9,619 nt of DNA from Bacteroidota bacterium (GCA_030824295.1 JAVBYA010000323.1:1-9619); one strand, 5' to 3'; shown: positions 1 through 6,211, counted from the stretch's first letter. Translations and numbers: made by a program. The notes: generated from the sequence alone by a model not told the origin.

Positions 1-363
1 ATGCTCGGGTACCGGTACAATGATGTCGCGACCATCTTCGACAATGTGAATTTCTACATCGATACGAAGATCGTCTACGGTCCGAACATCGGCGGTATCG
101 GCTGGACCCTTGCGCCGGGTTTCGGTTTCGAATTGTACGGTGACGGTGAGATCGGACGGAAGATCATCATGCTGAACCTCTCGGGAGGGTACTATATGGA
201 ATCCGGGATCTTCACCACATCGCTTTCCGCCGGGATCTCGGTGAAACTGAGCCGCATCCTCGGACTCGGTGTGGATTATGTGAACTTTGGCAATCCCGGT
301 AAACTCGGGAACGCCTATCCTGCCGGCAGCGGTGTGCTCGGCCAAATCTACTTCGTCCTATGA
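1..363 (+). CDS. C-terminal part of a probable outer-membrane beta-barrel protein (5' end outside window)
   Basis: An open frame covers 120 residues from the first base to a TGA at 361-363. The ATG at base 1 is probably an internal Met, because the frame is open right to the window edge and no ribosome site can be seen. The residues alternate polar and hydrophobic/aromatic with many glycines, for example LSGGYYMESGIFTTSLSAGI at about 60-79, followed by short turns. This is the pattern of antiparallel membrane strands. It ends in an aromatic-rich strand (GQIYFVL), as barrel proteins inserted by the BAM machinery often do, although the last residue is Leu rather than Phe. I do not recognise a specific family; a PorP/SprF-like or generic OmpA-type barrel is possible but unproven. 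The stop overlaps the start of the next gene (ATGA), so it is probably translationally coupled to the motor operon. Confidence 0.6.
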   Translation: MLGYRYNDVATIFDNVNFYIDTKIVYGPNIGGIGWTLAPGFGFELYGDGEIGRKIIMLNLSGGYYMESGIFTTSLSAGISVKLSRILGLGVDYVNFGNPGKLGNAYPAGSGVLGQIYFVL

Positions 364-1202
364 AAACTACTTTGATCGTACTGCTGCTGCTGCTCCTCCT
401 GTGCGCTGCCGTTCCGGCTGCTGCACAGACCGATACCGATACGACCGATCAGGAAGAACTGCTCGTCCCGCCGCTCCAGCAGGAACCGGCTCCTTCGGTG
501 ACACCGCAGCAGCAAAACTCCCAGCAGTCAACCCCGCAGCAAGTCGTGCAGCCGGTGCAGCGTCAACTGCAGCAGCCGCAGACCGCTTGGCCCGCGCAGG
601 ATCAGACCCCCGTCCGTCAGCAGATCCAGCAATCGCCGATGATGGAAGAACGTCCGGTCACCTCCGCGCCGGCGAACGTCAAGATCAATACTCCGCTGAT
701 CAGCATCGATCTGATCATGGACCTCTATAACAAAGACATCGATTTCGATATCGACTACAGCGGTTCCGCCGGCGGGGGAGTATCGAACCTCGGCAAGAAG
801 CGACCGAGCGAACAGGAAGTGCAGAAGATGGTGACCGAACAGATGGACACCACGGCTGCCGCAAAGAAGAACGGTAAGGAAGTGAAGAAGAACGGTAAGG
901 AGGTCCCGCCGCGCGAGGATGGAACGAAGCCGTACACTCCGGAGGATGCGAATTACAATAAAGCCATGATCAGTCTCAACAACGCGCAGCAGCTCTTTGC
1001 TTCGCGCCGGTACACCGAAGCATTGGCCGAGATCAACCGGTCCATCACCTTTGCCCCGAATATCGCGCTCTCCTATTCGGTGAAAGGCTCCGTCCATTAT
1101 ATGCTCCGTCAGGTGTCCGATGCGAAACGGAGCTGGGAACGTGCACTGGAACTGGATCCGACCATGGACAATGTCCGTGCGATCCTCTTACGAATGTATT
1201 AA
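360..1202 (+). CDS. Exported Gln/Pro-rich protein with C-terminal TPR repeats
   Basis: This 280-residue protein starts with a clear signal peptide: Lys2, a run of leucines at 5-14, and a likely cleavage after the AAA at 20-22 (AAA|Q). A Cys at 15 lacks a proper lipobox, since a Leu precedes it, so a lipoprotein is less likely. Residues 24-100 are low-complexity and rich in Gln, Pro and Thr, like a flexible periplasmic linker. Residues 105-135 (LISIDLIMDLYNKDIDFDID) look like a short ordered segment. A Lys-rich stretch contains the heptad KKNGKEV twice (169-182). Residues about 199-267 form two TPR-like helical pairs (ALAEINRSITFAPN; AKRSWERALELDP). The start ATG overlaps the previous stop (ATGA) and has no good Shine-Dalgarno, which suggests re-initiation. 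Its place just before motA/motB-type genes suggests a periplasmic partner of that complex, perhaps bridging to the outer membrane. This role is inferred from position and architecture only. Confidence 0.8.
   Translation: MKTTLIVLLLLLLLCAAVPAAAQTDTDTTDQEELLVPPLQQEPAPSVTPQQQNSQQSTPQQVVQPVQRQLQQPQTAWPAQDQTPVRQQIQQSPMMEERPVTSAPANVKINTPLISIDLIMDLYNKDIDFDIDYSGSAGGGVSNLGKKRPSEQEVQKMVTEQMDTTAAAKKNGKEVKKNGKEVPPREDGTKPYTPEDANYNKAMISLNNAQQLFASRRYTEALAEINRSITFAPNIALSYSVKGSVHYMLRQVSDAKRSWERALELDPTMDNVRAILLRMY
864..905 (+). repeat. Two-copy 21-bp in-frame tandem repeat
   Basis: Two adjacent 21-base units (864-884 and 885-905) differ only near their 3' ends (gaagtg against gaggtc). Each encodes KKNGKEV in the linker before the TPR region. 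It looks like a simple in-frame duplication that lengthens a charged linker; copy number could vary between strains. Confidence 0.85.
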
Positions 1203-1203
1203 T

Positions 1204-1208
1204 AGGAG
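1204..1208 (+). promoter_or_regulatory. Shine-Dalgarno site of the MotA-type gene
   Basis: AGGAG lies nine bases before the ATG at 1218, in the 15-base gap after the TPR gene. It is the clearest ribosome site in this operon and supports the chosen start. Confidence 0.75.
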
Positions 1209-1217
1209 TTACGGTCC

Positions 1218-2072
1218 ATGAATTCAACCTTTCTCGGCTACATCCTGTTCGCCCTTGCCGCCTATTTCCTGCTCATCTTCGGAGCACCGGAGAACGAACA
1301 GTCGATCAAAGCGATGCAGCACACCTTCTTCTCACCGGTCGTGGAACGGTACATCCACATCCCCGGATTCCTGTTCGTCACCACCGGCGTTCTCGCTTCC
1401 ATCCTCATCAGTTACACATTCAAGGATGTCTGGCGGGCATTCCGCTCACTATCGTTCATCTTCTTCAAGAACAAAGTGGCGTTCCAGAATTACATCAACA
1501 CCATCAAAAGCGTCTCGGAATACACGCAGACGCGCGATATCGAAACGCTCGAAGAGTTCGCCAATTCCATCAAATACTCCTTCCTCCGTGACGGTCTGCT
1601 GATGCTGGTGAACGGATATAAGAAGGAAGAGATGGAGGATATCCTTCAGGCGCGGCTCGAGAATGAGATGCACAGGGAGGAAGTGGACGATGATGTGTGG
1701 CGTGCCGCAGCACGGTACTCTCCCGGATACGGGATGTTGGGGACCACCGTCGGTCTGATCCAGATGTTCTCTGCGAACATCGATGCCGCCAAAGGATTCG
1801 GACCTATCATCGCCGCCATGTCCGTTGCCTTCACCACAACACTCTATGGGTTGCTCTTCTCCAACTTCATCTTCCAGCCGATCGCGGACAAGGTGGAGCG
1901 CCGCAATACCGAGGATGCACTGCTGAAGGCGATGATCATCGACGGGCTCGGGATGATCAAGGACAAGAAACGTCCCACCTACATCGAAGAGAAATTGAAC
2001 TCCTACGTCCCGCACTCGCGTTCGCTCACCACCACTGCGCAGATCGCCGTGCTGGAGAACATCAAGAAATAG
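1218..2072 (+). CDS. MotA-type (MotA/TolQ/ExbB superfamily) ion-channel stator subunit
   Basis: This 284-residue protein is of normal MotA length with the MotA four-helix plan: helices at about 5-22, 48-68, 168-188 and 197-219. A large cytoplasmic loop lies between helices 2 and 3, and a cytoplasmic tail follows. The helix 2 boundary IPGFLFVTTG..SYTFKDV resembles bacterial MotA proteins. The core ARYSPGYGMLGTTVGLIQMF plus NFIFQPIADKVERR places Pro169 and Pro221 where E. coli MotA has the essential Pro173 and Pro222. In the loop, Glu112 (TLEEF) appears to match MotA Glu98, one of the residues that contacts FliG. The Arg90 position appears to be Gln104, with Arg106 nearby (alignment from memory). 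Conserved prolines and conserved neighbours argue for a working H+ or Na+ stator rather than a generic ExbB. With the next gene it should form a MotA5MotB2-type unit in the inner membrane. It is not called motA because no flagellar genes accompany it. Confidence 0.92.
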   Translation: MNSTFLGYILFALAAYFLLIFGAPENEQSIKAMQHTFFSPVVERYIHIPGFLFVTTGVLASILISYTFKDVWRAFRSLSFIFFKNKVAFQNYINTIKSVSEYTQTRDIETLEEFANSIKYSFLRDGLLMLVNGYKKEEMEDILQARLENEMHREEVDDDVWRAAARYSPGYGMLGTTVGLIQMFSANIDAAKGFGPIIAAMSVAFTTTLYGLLFSNFIFQPIADKVERRNTEDALLKAMIIDGLGMIKDKKRPTYIEEKLNSYVPHSRSLTTTAQIAVLENIKK

Positions 2073-2073
2073 T

Positions 2074-2751
2074 ATGGCGTGGAAACTGAAACATAAGAAG
2101 CGCGGCGAAGAGGAACACTGGCAGGTCAGCTACATCGATCTGCTCACGGCCATGATCGCTGCGTTCGTACTCCTGCTCTCCATGTCTAAACCGGACCAGG
2201 CCAAACTGGACGTGTTCGCCGCCGCCGCGGACGTGAAGCAGAAGAACCAGGAGAACCTCTCCACACTCGCGCAGCAGCTCCAGGAGAGCATCAAGAAGGA
2301 CACATCGCTCACCAATCAGGTGACCGTGGTGATGACCGATGACGGTATCGAACTCCGGTTCCTTTCCAGTCTCTTGTTCCCGATCGGCAAGGCGAAACTC
2401 CAGCCGGACGGGTATGCGGCCATTCTGAACATGATGCCGAAGCTTCAGGCATTCGTCATCGCGCGTAAAGCGTACCTCTCCATAGAAGGACACACGGACG
2501 ACCAGCCGATCATCGGCGGCAAGGAATTCAAATCGAACTGGGAACTCTCCGTGGCCCGCGCGAACGAAGTGGTGCACATGCTGCAGGATTCCGGCAAGAT
2601 CGATGCGGCGCGTCTCTCCGCCGTCGGTTTCGCCGATGCCCGGCCGGCCAACAAAGAACGCGATCCGGAGTCGGGTCAGTACACCTCCGATGCCCGTGCG
2701 CAGAACCGGCGCGTCGTCATCCGTATCTATTATTATACAGAAGCACAGTAG
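2074..2751 (+). CDS. MotB-type stator subunit with OmpA-like peptidoglycan-binding domain
   Basis: This 225-residue protein is short for MotB (about 300 in E. coli). It has a basic cytoplasmic N-terminus (1-15) and one membrane helix at about 17-38. In WQVSYIDLLTAMIAAFVLLL, Asp22 occupies the place of the ion-carrying Asp32 of E. coli MotB. A Gln/Lys-rich linker of about 45 residues (41-85) follows, where MotB has its plug. Residues 85-220 form an OmpA/MotB C-terminal domain with the peptidoglycan-contacting motifs EGHTDD (138-143), NWELSVARA (155-163) and RAQNRRV (208-214). It should anchor the MotA-type channel to the cell wall. The start lies one base after the MotA stop, with only a weak upstream GGAG about 16 bases away, so translation is probably coupled. 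TolR/ExbD lack the full OmpA domain, which supports the MotB assignment. Confidence 0.92.
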   Translation: MAWKLKHKKRGEEEHWQVSYIDLLTAMIAAFVLLLSMSKPDQAKLDVFAAAADVKQKNQENLSTLAQQLQESIKKDTSLTNQVTVVMTDDGIELRFLSSLLFPIGKAKLQPDGYAAILNMMPKLQAFVIARKAYLSIEGHTDDQPIIGGKEFKSNWELSVARANEVVHMLQDSGKIDAARLSAVGFADARPANKERDPESGQYTSDARAQNRRVVIRIYYYTEAQ

Positions 2752-2785
2752 GGAATTTCGTTACGACCATTACAGTGAGAGATCT

Positions 2786-4597
2786 ATGAAACAATTGGCT
2801 GCACTCATGTTCCTTTGCCTCGTCGGCGCAGTATCGCTGCGCGCGGACCTGGAATCGCAGAAGAAGCTCGTCGAGACCGAGGTCGAGTCACGCATCAGCA
2901 TCGAGATCCGGAAGTACTACCCGGAACTGAAGTTCCTGCTGAATGCCGATGCCTCCATCTCCGAGGAGTTCCCGGCGGACGATGAACGCGATTCCCGCGA
3001 CCTGATGCTCCCCGGTGTGAAAGGATTCGAATCGCCGAAGTCCCAGGTGAAACCGACGTACGTGCTGGACAAGATCGTCGTCCGGCTGCTGGTGGACAAG
3101 AACGGCACGAAGAGCGACGGAGAACTGCTGCGGCTCCTGGAGAACATCGCGTTCTACGCCGGCAAACTTAGCCGCACGCGCGGCGACCGTGTGGAACTGC
3201 TGGAGATGGCCTTCCCGGAAGTGATGACGAAACTGCAGCAGCAGATGGCACAGCAGCCCGCGCCGCAGCAGCTGGTCGAAGAGAAGACGCCGGATGGGGA
3301 GAAGAAGGATGCGAAGGAAGAGCCGGTCGAAGAACAGCTGTCGGGAAACACCGTCGATCCCACCACTCAAACCGCACAGGAGCCTATGGAATCCGCTTCA
3401 TTGTTCACACCGACCAATCTGTTGTTCCTCGTTCTCTTCCTCTTCCTGGTCATCCTCGTGGTGATGCTCATGCGGAAGAATAAGCTGGATAACATGCGCT
3501 TCCAGCAGCAGCTGGACGATGTGGCGCGCCGGCAGGAGATCAAAGTGCCGGACCAGAAGGAAGAGATGATGATGATGCTTCCGGAGAACATCCAGCGCGC
3601 AACGGAAGTGGCGGACAGCGAGAAACTCAAATCGAACATCGTCACCTCTTCCGTCGGCCGTCCGGACCTGCTCACCGCGGTGATCCGTGATATGATGGCG
3701 GACGAAGCACAGAAGTCCAAGCTGCAGACCGCGCTCTCCCAATTCGGACCGAGCCTGCTGAATGTGGCGCGCGAGAGCCTTGCCGAAGGGGACTACAAAG
3801 TGCTGCATCAGATGGTGGTGGAAGCCCCAGCAAAGAATCTCTCCGAGACGCTCGAAGCGCTCACGTACCTGCAGAACCAGATGCAGATCAAACAGTTCAC
3901 CGTCAGCAAGAAAGAGAATCAGAATCCGTTTGTCTTCCTGGAGAAGTTGTCCGAACCGCAGCTCTATCTGCTCATGAAGGACGAACCGGCCGGTATCGTG
4001 GCCATCATCCTTTCGCAGCTCAATGCATCGCAGTCCGGCAGTTTGATGCGCAACCTCCCCTCCATGCAGCAGGGCGAAGTGGCGCTCGAACTGGCCAAGC
4101 TGCAGCGGCTTACCTCCGATGCGTACCTCTCCGTGGCGCGCGAACTTGCCACCAAGGCCTCCAAGATCCCGGCCATCAACAATGTGCAGATGGCGGGGAC
4201 CGACCTGCTGCTGGACATCTTCGACAATCTGGACGAAGGCGCCGAGCATCAGATCAGCGAGTTCATCAAAGTGATGAACGTGGAACTCTACCGCGACCTC
4301 GCATCGCAGCGCGTTTCCTTCGCGGCGCTCGATACGCTGGACGAACGGGTGCTCCGTTCCATCATGCGCGACATCCCCGGCGAAGAGATGGCGCTGGCGC
4401 TCAAGAACGCGCCGCAGCATATCACCGACCGCTTCCTCTCCGTGTTGCCGAGCAAAGCAAAGACCATCCTGCAGGAACACATCAACGGTATGGAATCGGT
4501 CTCCCCGGCGGACGAGCAGAAGATCCGCCGCCGCATCACCCGCCTGGTCCGCGAATACCTCCGCATCCAGAAACAGGGCGGACCGAGCGCAGTGTAA
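2786..4597 (+). CDS. FliF(RBM3)-transmembrane-FliG fusion protein, putative rotor of a non-flagellar motor
   Basis: The start at 2786 gives a signal sequence or first helix (MKQLAALMFLCLVGAVSLRA) and leaves a 34-base gap after the MotB gene. A weak GAGAG lies just upstream. The 603 residues divide as follows. Residues 21-146 are periplasmic and resemble the FliF C-terminal ring domain: DKIVVRLLVD at 95-104 and RGDRVELLEMAFPE at 132-145 match FliF signatures of the type 'IKRLSVAVVVD' and 'RGDxVxVxxMPF'. Residues 147-208 are a Gln/Pro/Glu/Lys linker. About 210-229 is a transmembrane helix (NLLFLVLFLFLVILVVMLM). Residues 230-375 are a cytoplasmic segment I do not recognise, including a Met run at 261-264. 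Residues 380-595 are FliG middle and C-terminal domains: NPFVFLEKLSEPQLYLLMKD, a degenerate EHPQ-like DEPA (399-402), TLDERVLRSIMRDI (517-530) and MALALKNA (535-542). FliF RBM1/RBM2 and a recognisable FliG N-terminal domain are absent. By analogy the protein would form a membrane ring driven by the MotA/MotB pair encoded just upstream. MgtE shares the FliG-like fold but not this order of parts. Confidence 0.85.
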   Translation: MKQLAALMFLCLVGAVSLRADLESQKKLVETEVESRISIEIRKYYPELKFLLNADASISEEFPADDERDSRDLMLPGVKGFESPKSQVKPTYVLDKIVVRLLVDKNGTKSDGELLRLLENIAFYAGKLSRTRGDRVELLEMAFPEVMTKLQQQMAQQPAPQQLVEEKTPDGEKKDAKEEPVEEQLSGNTVDPTTQTAQEPMESASLFTPTNLLFLVLFLFLVILVVMLMRKNKLDNMRFQQQLDDVARRQEIKVPDQKEEMMMMLPENIQRATEVADSEKLKSNIVTSSVGRPDLLTAVIRDMMADEAQKSKLQTALSQFGPSLLNVARESLAEGDYKVLHQMVVEAPAKNLSETLEALTYLQNQMQIKQFTVSKKENQNPFVFLEKLSEPQLYLLMKDEPAGIVAIILSQLNASQSGSLMRNLPSMQQGEVALELAKLQRLTSDAYLSVARELATKASKIPAINNVQMAGTDLLLDIFDNLDEGAEHQISEFIKVMNVELYRDLASQRVSFAALDTLDERVLRSIMRDIPGEEMALALKNAPQHITDRFLSVLPSKAKTILQEHINGMESVSPADEQKIRRRITRLVREYLRIQKQGGPSAV

Positions 4598-4619
4598 CCA
4601 CCGCGAATCGAAATTGCTC

Positions 4620-4658
4620 CAACAAAAAACCCGGACTGATCGTCCGGGTTTTTTGTTG
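4620..4658. terminator. Strong bidirectional intrinsic terminator
   Basis: A perfect 17-base-pair stem has arms CAACAAAAAACCCGGAC (4620-4636) and GTCCGGGTTTTTTGTTG (4642-4658) with loop TGATC. A GC-rich core is flanked by A-run and T-run arms, so it works in both directions. It sits between the motor operon (ending 4597) and the convergent aminotransferase gene (ending 4682). Confidence 0.92.
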
Positions 4659-4681
4659 TCATAACATCGTTGAAACGTTGA

Positions 4682-5866
4682 TCACAACAGGCGTTCTAAT
4701 TTCTCCACCACCCAATCGATCTCCTCCTTCGTGATCACCAGCGGCGGCGCAAAGCGGATCACCGTGGAATGCGTCTCTTTGCAGAGGATCCCTTCTTTCA
4801 TCAACGCTTCGCAGTATGGACGGGCTGCTGTCGTCAGTTCGAGACCGATCCACAGGCCGCGGCCGCGGACGGTCTTGATGAGCGGACTGTCGATCGCCTG
4901 CAGCTTCTCCAGGAAGTACTTCCCCAATTCGGCGGATCGCTCAAAGAGCCGTTCGTCCACCAGCACATCGAGTGCCGCTATGGCGGTTGCAGCAGCGAGC
5001 GGGTTGCCGCCGAACGTGGAGCCGTGCTCGCCCGGACTGAACACACCGAGCACTTCTTTTGTGGAGAGAACGGCGGAGACAGGGTAGAAGCCGCCGCTCA
5101 ATGCCTTGCCGATGATGACGGCGTCGGGACGGATCCCTTCATACTCGAAGGCGAACATCTTCCCGCTTCTGCCGAGTCCGGACTGGATCTCGTCCGCGAT
5201 GAGCAGCACGTTGTTCTCTTTGCAGAGCCGCGCCGCCTCTCGCAGATACCCTTCGGGCGGGATGATGATGCCTGCTTCTCCCTGGATCGGCTCTACGAGG
5301 AATGCAGTAGTATTTTTTGTGATCGCCGTTCTCAGACTTTCAATATTCCCGAACTTCACGATCCTGAATCCTGAAGTGAACGGACCGAAGTTCTTTCGGT
5401 ATGAATCTTCCGTTGAGAATGAGACGATCGTCGTGGTCCGACCATGGAAATTGTTCGACGCGCAGATGATCTCCGCCTCTCCGTCCGGGATCCCTTTCAC
5501 CATGTATCCCCATTTGCGCGCTGCTTTCACGGCGGTCTCTACCGCTTCCGCTCCGGAGTTCATCGGCAATGCAGTGTCATAACCGGTCAGCTCATGGAGC
5601 TTTTGGTACAGCAAGGGGAGTTTGTCGTTCCGGAAGGCGCGGCTCGTCAGTGTGATCCGCTGAGCCTGTTCGGTGAATGCACTCAGGATCGCCGGATGAC
5701 AATGTCCCTGATTGACCGCTGAATATGCCGACAGGCAATCCAGGTATTTCTTCCCCTCCACATCCCACACCCACGCTCCGCTGCCGATCGTCAGGACGAC
5801 ATCCAGGGGATGATAATTGTGAGCGCCGAATTGTTCCTCTAATTGAATGAACTCTCTCGTATTCAT
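4682..5866 (-). CDS. rocD: Ornithine aminotransferase (ornithine-oxo-acid transaminase)
   Basis: This is a complete 394-residue class-III PLP aminotransferase. It transfers the delta-amino group of L-ornithine to 2-oxoglutarate, giving glutamate-5-semialdehyde (in equilibrium with pyrroline-5-carboxylate) and glutamate. This cytoplasmic step links arginine/ornithine catabolism to proline and glutamate. Hallmarks are SAYSAVNQGHCHP (46-58), TLTSRAF (72-78), NSGAEAVETAVKAARKWGY (103-121), NNFHGRT (138-144), VEPIQGEAG (191-199), DEIQSGLGRSG (225-235, Asp225 for the pyridine nitrogen), GKALSGG (253-259, Schiff-base Lys254), GSTFGGNPLA (282-291) and RFAPPLV (371-377). The N- and C-terminal motifs match eukaryotic OAT and Bacillus RocD better than acetylornithine aminotransferase ArgD. 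An upstream in-frame GTG at 5878 would add four residues, but it overlaps the ribosome site, so ATG at 5866 is preferred. It stands alone in this window. Confidence 0.93.
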   Translation of the reverse strand: MNTREFIQLEEQFGAHNYHPLDVVLTIGSGAWVWDVEGKKYLDCLSAYSAVNQGHCHPAILSAFTEQAQRITLTSRAFRNDKLPLLYQKLHELTGYDTALPMNSGAEAVETAVKAARKWGYMVKGIPDGEAEIICASNNFHGRTTTIVSFSTEDSYRKNFGPFTSGFRIVKFGNIESLRTAITKNTTAFLVEPIQGEAGIIIPPEGYLREAARLCKENNVLLIADEIQSGLGRSGKMFAFEYEGIRPDAVIIGKALSGGFYPVSAVLSTKEVLGVFSPGEHGSTFGGNPLAAATAIAALDVLVDERLFERSAELGKYFLEKLQAIDSPLIKTVRGRGLWIGLELTTAARPYCEALMKEGILCKETHSTVIRFAPPLVITKEEIDWVVEKLERLL

Positions 5867-5870
5867 GGTC

Positions 5871-5876
5871 TCCTCC
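5871..5876 (-). promoter_or_regulatory. Shine-Dalgarno site of the ornithine aminotransferase gene
   Basis: On the minus strand GGAGGA precedes ATG (5866) by a short spacer (GACC). This decides the start: the in-frame GTG at 5878 would lie before this site and leave it unused. Confidence 0.8.
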
Positions 5877-5997
5877 ACAGAAATGATATGCGATACCGGC
5901 CGCTGGAAAAGGTGCGATGGACCTTCAACGACTGCCGGTTCCGTAACGAATGATTGATGATGGGGAGCGTTGACCTGCGCTCACAGGCGGGTGTACG

Positions 5998-6003
5998 ATT
6001 ATA
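5998..6003 (-). promoter_or_regulatory. Possible -10 element for the ornithine aminotransferase gene
   Basis: The minus strand reads TATAAT here, about 130 bases before the gene start. The expected -35 position (about 6021-6026, CTCCCC) does not match the consensus, so the promoter, if real, may need an activator or a different sigma factor. Confidence 0.25.
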
Positions 6004-6059
6004 GGGTCCGCGGAGGACGCGGGGAGAGAGCGATGGTGGTCGGAACATCAGCGGCATTG

Positions 6060-6083
6060 AATGGACGGAAATGTTGGTCCATT
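6060..6083. repeat. Imperfect inverted repeat, possible operator
   Basis: AATGGAC (6060-6066) and GTCCATT (6077-6083) are exact inverted copies separated by 10 bases, and the symmetry continues imperfectly outward (TTG.../...GAA). The spacing would suit a dimeric regulator, but a seven-base arm can occur by chance. Confidence 0.3.
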
Positions 6084-6182
6084 GAACTCCGGCCGGTGTC
6101 CGTTGTGGAGTGGTGCAGATATGTTTCTTGAACGTTCATCTCCTTATAAGATAGGATTCTCAGGCTGCTTGTCAAGTATGGA

Positions 6183-6211
6183 TTGTCTTTCCCCGCTCAT
6201 TTCTCTATCTT
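6183..6211 (+). promoter_or_regulatory. Possible promoter of the DUF4159-DUF4175 genes
   Basis: TTGTCT (6183-6188) and TATCTT (6206-6211) are separated by 17 bases and resemble -35/-10 boxes. Transcription would then begin within a few bases of the ATG at 6221, giving a nearly leaderless message. That would fit the absence of any Shine-Dalgarno before 6221. A separate TATAAG at 6145-6150 lacks a -35 partner. Both are weak. Confidence 0.25.

Noticed and set aside
360..428. Lipoprotein signal in the TPR protein (Cys15)
   Set aside because: The residue before Cys is Leu, not Gly/Ala/Ser, and a normal signal peptidase I site (AAA|Q) follows.
287..730. A 147-codon plus-strand open frame over the first two genes
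   Set aside because: It is Ala/Arg/Pro-rich, out of frame with the signal peptide and TPR protein, and straddles the barrel gene; a frame shadow.
1218..2751. Zorya defence (ZorAB) interpretation of the MotA/MotB pair
   Set aside because: ZorA carries a long cytoplasmic tail and the pair is followed by ZorC/ZorD or ZorE. Here MotA has normal length and the next gene is a FliF-FliG-like fusion.
2603..2785. N-terminal extension of the FliF-FliG frame to an upstream ATG at 2603
   Set aside because: It would overlap most of the MotB OmpA domain, its Ser/Arg/Pro-rich composition is that of a shadow frame, and it would bury the good signal sequence beginning at 2786.
3398..4480. A 360-codon open frame on the minus strand
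   Set aside because: It is antisense to the FliG region, His/Leu/Arg-rich without domain signatures, and a typical by-product of GC-rich codon use in the real gene.
3923..4597. MgtE magnesium transporter N-terminal domain in place of FliG
   Set aside because: MgtE_N shares the fold but is followed by CBS domains and five membrane helices. Here the helix comes first, nothing follows the domain, and the ALK and DER motifs fit FliG-C.
4682..5866. Acetylornithine aminotransferase (argD)
   Set aside because: SAYSAVNQGHCHP, TLTSRAF, the GSTFGGNPL context and the C-terminal RFAPPLV resemble ornithine aminotransferases more closely, and no arginine biosynthesis genes are adjacent.
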